Assembly (NCBI GenBank): GCA_964508975.1 | Contig: CAZDVQ010000094.1 | Coordinates: 1-8,786, forward strand | Reading direction: 5' to 3' | DNA from: CAZDVQ01 sp964508975 | GTDB taxonomy: Bacteria > Bacteroidota > Bacteroidia > Chitinophagales > Saprospiraceae | DNA length: 8,786 nt | Shown: positions 5,171-8,786 of the stretch, piece after piece | Layout of the letters: every line of letters starts with the position of its first letter | Position numbering within the stretch: the stretch's first letter is position 1 | Program-made: the position numbers and the translations under genes | Notes under the pieces: generated by a model | What the model was told of the DNA's origin: nothing | What the model saw: the letters and a program-made list of their open reading frames with translations, nothing else | The model's database searches: none

Positions 5171-5180
5171 ATTTTTATTT

Positions 5181-5280
5181 GGGCGTTGCGCCGCTAGCGC
5201 GTCGCCGCTGTCCTACGCGCTCCCTGGACGGTCGGTGCCTGCGGCACTGGCCGCTGCGCGGCCACGCTCCGGCCAGCTAA
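5181..5280. repeat. GC-rich palindromic repeat, inverted copy of 2949-3084
   Basis: The reverse complement of 5181-5206 matches 3059-3083 apart from one substitution and one indel, and GCGTGGCCG and CCGCGCAGCGG recur in both blocks. The remainder is a mosaic of short GC-rich palindromes. The two copies bracket etfBA in opposite orientations. Confidence 0.7.
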
Positions 5281-5286
5281 CGCTTG

Positions 5287-5311
5287 AAACGGCGGCAAAG
5301 CCACCGTTTTT
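5287..5311 (+). terminator. Orphan terminator-like hairpin
   Basis: AAACGG-c-GGC, loop aaa, GCC-a-CCGTTT forms a stem with one mismatch (5287-5309), followed by two more T. No plus-strand gene ends nearby, so it is more likely part of the repeat cluster than a functional terminator. Confidence 0.3.
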
Positions 5312-5336
5312 AATGGTTAATTGTAAATGGTTAATT
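5312..5336. repeat. Short direct repeat AATGGTTAATT
   Basis: AATGGTTAATT occurs at 5312-5322 and 5326-5336, again with a 14-bp period. No function is evident. Confidence 0.55.
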
Positions 5337-5406
5337 ATTAATGAATTGCATTGCTGTTTTTATTATGACCGCTCCTTGAAAAGGCTATGATTATGACACA
5401 TTTTTT

Positions 5407-5561
5407 ACCTACCCTGCCCAAAGGGCAGGCCATATCGGTAGCCGCGGGTAAGCGAAGCGCAACCCGGGGAATTAAAGCGCAACATGGGGTTCAGGGCGAC
5501 AACAGAAAACCCGTGGCGGCAAGCCGTTTTAGCATGTACGGTACAGGAATCGCCACGGAAC
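5407..5561. repeat. Composite dispersed repeat, copy 1
   Basis: In order: the palindrome CCTGCCCaaAGGGCAGG; GGTAG (5437-5441) followed by a hairpin CCGCGGGT (5442-5449) with ACCCGGGG (5462-5469), 7 of 8 paired; then a 76-nt unit (5486-5561). That unit holds an 8-bp inverted repeat, CCGTGGCG (5511-5518) with CGCCACGG (5551-5558). The same order recurs at 8652-8786, and the 76-nt units differ at a single base. GGTAG before a GC-rich palindrome resembles REP elements. Compared with copy 2, this copy has about 20 extra bases (around 5470-5489) that look like a degenerate duplication of the preceding GCGCAAC...GGGG. Confidence 0.85.
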
Positions 5562-5634
5562 GGTAGCCGTACCAAAATCCGGTCGAGCGTAGCTCGGCAC
5601 TCTGATTTAAGTACGCTGCTATCTGCGCTGATTT

Positions 5635-5806
5635 GTGCCTCACCCCGCCGCTCTGCGGCGACCCTCTCCCCGGAAACGCTCGTAAACTCGCGTGCGGAGA
5701 GGGTTTAAAGTAGTGCTAGGCATGTAAGCCCCTTCTCCACAACATGCGCAGCATGTGGCCGTGGAGAGGGGTGGCACGAGCGATAGCTCGTGACGGGGTG
5801 AGGCAC
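5635..5806. repeat. Cloverleaf-like palindromic element (172 nt)
   Basis: The ends are a perfect 13-bp inverted repeat, GTGCCTCACCCCG (5635-5647) and CGGGGTGAGGCAC (5794-5806). Between them lie several independent arms: CGCCGC/GCGGCG (5646-5660), ACCCTCTCC with GGAGAGGGT (5661-5669 and 5696-5704), CCCCTTCTCCAC with GTGGAGAGGGG (5729-5740 and 5761-5771, one bulged base) enclosing CATGC/GCATG (5743-5755), and CACGAGC/GCTCGTG (5775-5792). Folded, this is a multi-arm structure. It has no coding capacity and may be a non-autonomous repeat (MITE- or REP-cluster-like). Confidence 0.75.
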
Positions 5807-6013
5807 CAATTGCGCAACGCGCTGGCGCAAAAGACATTTGTCTAGGACAAGGGGCTGCCCTCGCAAGCAACTGAAACCTTAGCAGAACTTTTGAGGGGCA
5901 TAAGTGTTTTTCTAGGGTTGTTTGTGTAATTATACCTTCGTCGAGCGAATTGCGTTATACCTATAGGCATAAGTACTTTTTACAAAAAAAGTAAAAAAAA
6001 CACAACAATAGCC
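5807..6013. other. Intergenic stretch, no gene seen
   Basis: This holds a small TTGCGC/GCGCAA hairpin (5810-5830), a weak AGACA/TGTCT palindrome (5832-5843) and two direct copies of GGCATAAGT (5897-5905 and 5966-5974) ahead of the clpC promoter. A sequence resembling a -7 box (TACCTTCG, 5933-5940) has no suitable partner. No open frame with coding features and no RNA gene is recognisable. Confidence 0.4.
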
Positions 6014-6042
6014 TTGCATTTTTGTAAAAATATGCATCTTTG
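6014..6042 (+). promoter_or_regulatory. Promoter of clpC
   Basis: TTG (6014-6016), 18 bp, then CATCTTTG (6035-6042), one mismatch from TAnnTTTG. The ATG follows 25 bp after the box, so the leader would be short. No CtsR- or heat-shock-type inverted repeat operator is apparent. Confidence 0.55.
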
Positions 6043-6067
6043 AAATTAGTATCAACTATCACCACAC

Positions 6068-8593
6068 ATGAAGCGATTTTCACCCAAAGTTAAACAAGTC
6101 ATCAACTTCAGCCGGGAAGAAGCCCTACGCCTAGGGCACGACTTCATCGGCACGGAGCACCTGATGCTTGGCGTGTTGCGCGACACGGATAGTCTGGCGC
6201 AGAAGGTGTTTGACGCTTTACGCATTGATTTAGAGCATTTAAGGGAAAGTATTGAGGCTACTATCGGGCCCGGAAAAGGTGCCATTGCCGCATTTAACGT
6301 GGGCAATTTACCCTTGACCAAACAAGCCGAAAAGATACTCAAAGTAACCTTCCTCGAAGCTCGATCACTGCAAAACGACGAGGTGGCTACCGAGCACCTG
6401 GTGCTTTCCATCCTCAAACACGAAGATAGCCCGGCCGCCCAAGTGCTCGCCGAACAATTTGATATCGATTACGATACCTTTAGAAATGAACTTGATTTTG
6501 TAAAAACCGACATAAAAGGAGAAGTCCCAAACGATATGCCTGAAGATTTTGACGACGACGACAGCTTCCGCAACCAGCAACAACGTGGCGGTGCAGGGAA
6601 GACCAACAAGTCGCGCACACCCGTGCTCGACAATTTTGGACGCGACATTACTAAATTAGCCGAGGAAAACCGATTGGACCCCATCGTGGGCCGCGAAAAC
6701 GAAATCGAACGCGTTTCGCAAATCCTTTCCCGACGCAAGAAAAACAACCCTATCCTCATCGGGGAGCCAGGGGTTGGTAAAACTGCTGTGGTGGAGGGCC
6801 TTGCCCTGCGCATCGTGCAGCGTAAAGTGTCGCGCACTTTGTTCAACAAACGCATCGTGATGCTCGACCTCGCCGCGCTCGTGGCCGGTACCAAGTATCG
6901 CGGCCAGTTTGAAGAGCGGATTAAAGCCATCATGACCGAACTGGAAAAATCGCGCGATGTGATTCTATTCATCGACGAGATCCACACTATCGTTGGTGCT
7001 GGTGGCGCAACCGGTTCTTTGGACGCCTCCAACATTTTCAAACCAGCCTTGGCGCGTGGCGAGTTACAATGTATCGGTGCTTCAACACTCGACGAGTACC
7101 GCCAGTACATCGAGAAAGATGGTGCCCTCGACCGACGGTTCCAGAAAGTGCTCATCGAACCACCTTCAGCCGATGAAGCCAAGATGATCCTCATGAACAT
7201 CAAGGAGAAGTACGAGGATTTCCACAACGTGGAGTACTCTGACGATGCCATCGAGGCCTGTGTGAAACTTTCGGACCGCTATATCACCGACCGCTTCCTG
7301 CCTGATAAAGCCATCGACGTGCTCGATGAGGTTGGCGCCCGTGTGCACTTGAAAAACATCCACGTGCCGAAACACATCACGGAGATGGAGCAGAAAATCG
7401 AGGAGCTCAAGGAACAGAAAAACCAAGCGGTTAAAAACCAACAGTACGAAATAGCCGCTGATCTCCGCGACGATGAGTCAAGGCTCATCCGCCAGCTCGA
7501 AAACGCCAAACAGCAATGGGAGGAAGATTCGCGCACCAAGAAATACCCCGTCACCGCAGAGGATATCGCCGAGGTGGTGTCTATGATGACCGGTATCCCC
7601 GTGACCAACGTACAGAAAAGCGAGAGCAAGAAGCTGGTTGGCATGGCCGATGACCTGCGTAACTACGTGATTGGCCAGGAAGAAGCTTTGACCAAAGTAA
7701 CCAAAGCCCTGCAACGCAACCGGGTAGGTTTGAAAGATCCTACAAAACCAATCGGTACCTTTATTTTCTTAGGTCCAACGGGTGTAGGTAAAACCGAGCT
7801 GGCCAAGGTCTTGGCTAAGCGTTTATTCGACTCTGAAGACGCTTTGATCCGTATCGACATGAGCGAGTACATGGAGAAATTCTCTATCAGTCGCCTCATC
7901 GGTGCGCCTCCGGGATACGTGGGTTACGAAGAAGGTGGCCAACTCACCGAGAAAGTACGCCGCAAACCCTACAGCGTGGTATTGCTCGACGAGATTGAAA
8001 AAGCACACCCCGATGTGTTCAACATCTTGCTGCAAGTACTGGATGATGGCCAGTTGACCGATGGTTTAGGCCGCAAGGTTGACTTCAAGAATACCATCAT
8101 CATCATGACCTCGAACATTGGTGTACGCCAGTTGAAAGATTTTGGCCAAGGCGTTGGTTTTGCTACCTCTGCCCGCCAGGAACAATCGAACGACCACTCG
8201 AAAACCGTAATCCAGACGGCCTTGAAACGCACCTTCTCGCCCGAGTTCTTGAACCGTATCGACGACGTGATTGTGTTCAACGGCTTGGAGCAGGAAGATA
8301 TTTTCAAGATCATCGACATTACCCTGCGTGGTTTATACGCCCGTATCGAGGGAATGGGTATGAAGTTGACCTTGACCGACGAGGCTAAGAAATTCTTGGC
8401 AGAGAAAGGTTACGACCCGCAGTTCGGCGCCCGTCCGTTACACCGTGCCATCCAGAAACACCTGGAAGACCCGCTGGCGGAGTTCATCCTCAACGATGGG
8501 GAGATAAAAGGCAAAGAACTTCTAGCCGTTCTGGAAGGTGAAGGCGAGGAACAAAAGCTGGTCATCAGCTTGGAAGTTCCAGCCCAAGATTAA
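6068..8593 (+). CDS. clpC: ClpC-type AAA+ ATPase, unfoldase of the Clp protease
   Basis: This 841-residue cytoplasmic protein unfolds substrates with ATP and feeds them to ClpP. The N domain (about 1-145) has the two Clp-N repeats, starting MKRFSPKVKQ and NLPLTKQAEK. A short acidic, glutamine-rich linker (about 150-178) follows. D1 has Walker A GEPGVGKT (232-239), Walker B VILFIDEIH (298-306) and pore loop GTKYRG (274-279). The middle region includes the UVR motif (about 443-478) that marks ClpC rather than ClpB or ClpA. D2 has Walker A GPTGVGKT (569-576), Walker B SVVLLDEIEKAHPD (636-649), pore loop GAPPGYVGY (612-620) and sensor-2 GARPLHRAI (787-795). VGF at 696-698 lies where ClpC docks on ClpP. 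Length and motifs are complete. It is a single-gene unit with its own promoter and terminator; no mcsA/mcsB/ctsR operon of the Firmicutes kind is nearby. Confidence 0.97.
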   Translation: MKRFSPKVKQVINFSREEALRLGHDFIGTEHLMLGVLRDTDSLAQKVFDALRIDLEHLRESIEATIGPGKGAIAAFNVGNLPLTKQAEKILKVTFLEARSLQNDEVATEHLVLSILKHEDSPAAQVLAEQFDIDYDTFRNELDFVKTDIKGEVPNDMPEDFDDDDSFRNQQQRGGAGKTNKSRTPVLDNFGRDITKLAEENRLDPIVGRENEIERVSQILSRRKKNNPILIGEPGVGKTAVVEGLALRIVQRKVSRTLFNKRIVMLDLAALVAGTKYRGQFEERIKAIMTELEKSRDVILFIDEIHTIVGAGGATGSLDASNIFKPALARGELQCIGASTLDEYRQYIEKDGALDRRFQKVLIEPPSADEAKMILMNIKEKYEDFHNVEYSDDAIEACVKLSDRYITDRFLPDKAIDVLDEVGARVHLKNIHVPKHITEMEQKIEELKEQKNQAVKNQQYEIAADLRDDESRLIRQLENAKQQWEEDSRTKKYPVTAEDIAEVVSMMTGIPVTNVQKSESKKLVGMADDLRNYVIGQEEALTKVTKALQRNRVGLKDPTKPIGTFIFLGPTGVGKTELAKVLAKRLFDSEDALIRIDMSEYMEKFSISRLIGAPPGYVGYEEGGQLTEKVRRKPYSVVLLDEIEKAHPDVFNILLQVLDDGQLTDGLGRKVDFKNTIIIMTSNIGVRQLKDFGQGVGFATSARQEQSNDHSKTVIQTALKRTFSPEFLNRIDDVIVFNGLEQEDIFKIIDITLRGLYARIEGMGMKLTLTDEAKKFLAEKGYDPQFGARPLHRAIQKHLEDPLAEFILNDGEIKGKELLAVLEGEGEEQKLVISLEVPAQD

Positions 8594-8610
8594 GCCTGCC
8601 GTTCAATATA

Positions 8611-8645
8611 AAAGCCTGCTAGACGATTGTTTAGCAGGCTTTTTG
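8611..8645 (+). terminator. Intrinsic terminator of clpC
   Basis: AAAGCCTGCTA (8611-8621) and TAGCAGGCTTT (8632-8642) form a perfect 11-bp stem with a 10-nt loop, ending in a run of five T. It starts 18 bp after the clpC stop. Confidence 0.92.
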
Positions 8646-8651
8646 TTGTGT

Positions 8652-8786
8652 GCCTCCCCTGCCCGTAGGGCAGCCCCTTTTGGTAGCCCCGGGTCAGCGC
8701 AGCGCAACCCGGGGTTCAGGGCGACAACAGAAAACCCGTGGCGGCAAGCCGTTTGAGCATGTACGGTACAGGAATCGCCACGGAAC
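8652..8786. repeat. Composite dispersed repeat, copy 2 (cut by window end)
   Basis: Same order as copy 1: CTGCCC/GGGCAG palindrome, GGTAG (8682-8686), a perfect 8-bp hairpin CCCCGGGT (8687-8694) with ACCCGGGG (8707-8714), then the 76-nt unit (8711-8786) with CCGTGGCG (8736-8743) and CGCCACGG (8776-8783). One base in 76 differs from copy 1 (TTTT against TTTG before AGCATG). The element may continue past the window. Confidence 0.85.

Noticed and set aside
5635..5806. A tRNA or tRNA-like gene because of the cloverleaf shape
   Set aside because: The element is much longer than a tRNA and lacks acceptor-stem length, T-loop and anticodon-arm features.
5484..5870. Short open frames within 5484-5708 (plus) and 5640-5870 (minus)
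   Set aside because: They lie entirely in palindromic repeats, and the first is repeated partly at 8538-8756 because of the repeat copy; composition and context argue against coding.
6052..8319. Several minus-strand open frames opposite clpC, the longest about 260 codons at 6469-7251
   Set aside because: They are antisense to a complete, strongly conserved clpC and have serine/arginine-rich compositions typical of reverse-strand shadows, with no recognisable domain.

Overview
The window looks like a chromosomal piece of a Bacteroidota bacterium (Sphingobacteriales, Chitinophagales or Cytophagales type; genus not determinable from sequence alone). Several things point there. Genes start after AT-rich leaders without Shine-Dalgarno sequences. 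Promoter-like TAnnTTTG -7 boxes, some with an upstream TTG, precede several genes. The recombinase belongs to a type I associate with Bacteroidota, and the intergenic spaces are packed with GC-rich palindromic repeats.

Layout. (1) Positions 1-1320 form an AT-rich, apparently acquired segment. A minus-strand gene resembling the large Lnu(B)/Lnu(F)-type lincosamide nucleotidyltransferases has its stop codon inside one arm of a 196-nt, highly structured inverted repeat (47-242). The 8-bp end of that repeat, GTTAGCGG on the minus strand, occurs again upstream of the gene (1165-1172). This is the architecture of an integron gene cassette with its attC site. (2) Positions 1321-2445 (minus) encode a complete tyrosine recombinase that has all catalytic residues but lacks the extra segment typical of IntI integrases. 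It lies directly upstream of the cassette on the same strand. (3) A small zinc-ribbon protein of unknown function (2586-2939, plus) diverges from the recombinase. (4) A GC-rich palindromic repeat and a strong terminator precede the minus-strand operon etfB-etfA (4927 down to 3185), which encodes both subunits of an electron transfer flavoprotein. (5) About 1.1 kb without genes (4928-6067) holds at least three kinds of dispersed or palindromic repeat. (6) clpC (6068-8593, plus) encodes the ClpC AAA+ unfoldase and ends at a clear terminator. It is followed by a second copy of a repeat that also lies upstream of it.

Function. etfBA (electron transfer from flavin dehydrogenases) and clpC (regulated proteolysis with ClpP) are ordinary housekeeping genes. 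The interesting part is the left third: a recombinase, an apparent recombination site, a probable antibiotic-resistance cassette and an attC-like hairpin, in an order that suggests an integron-like cassette platform driven by a non-IntI recombinase. That reading is an inference from sequence architecture. The decisive tests are comparative (other cassettes sharing the same ends) and experimental (recombinase-dependent cassette excision).
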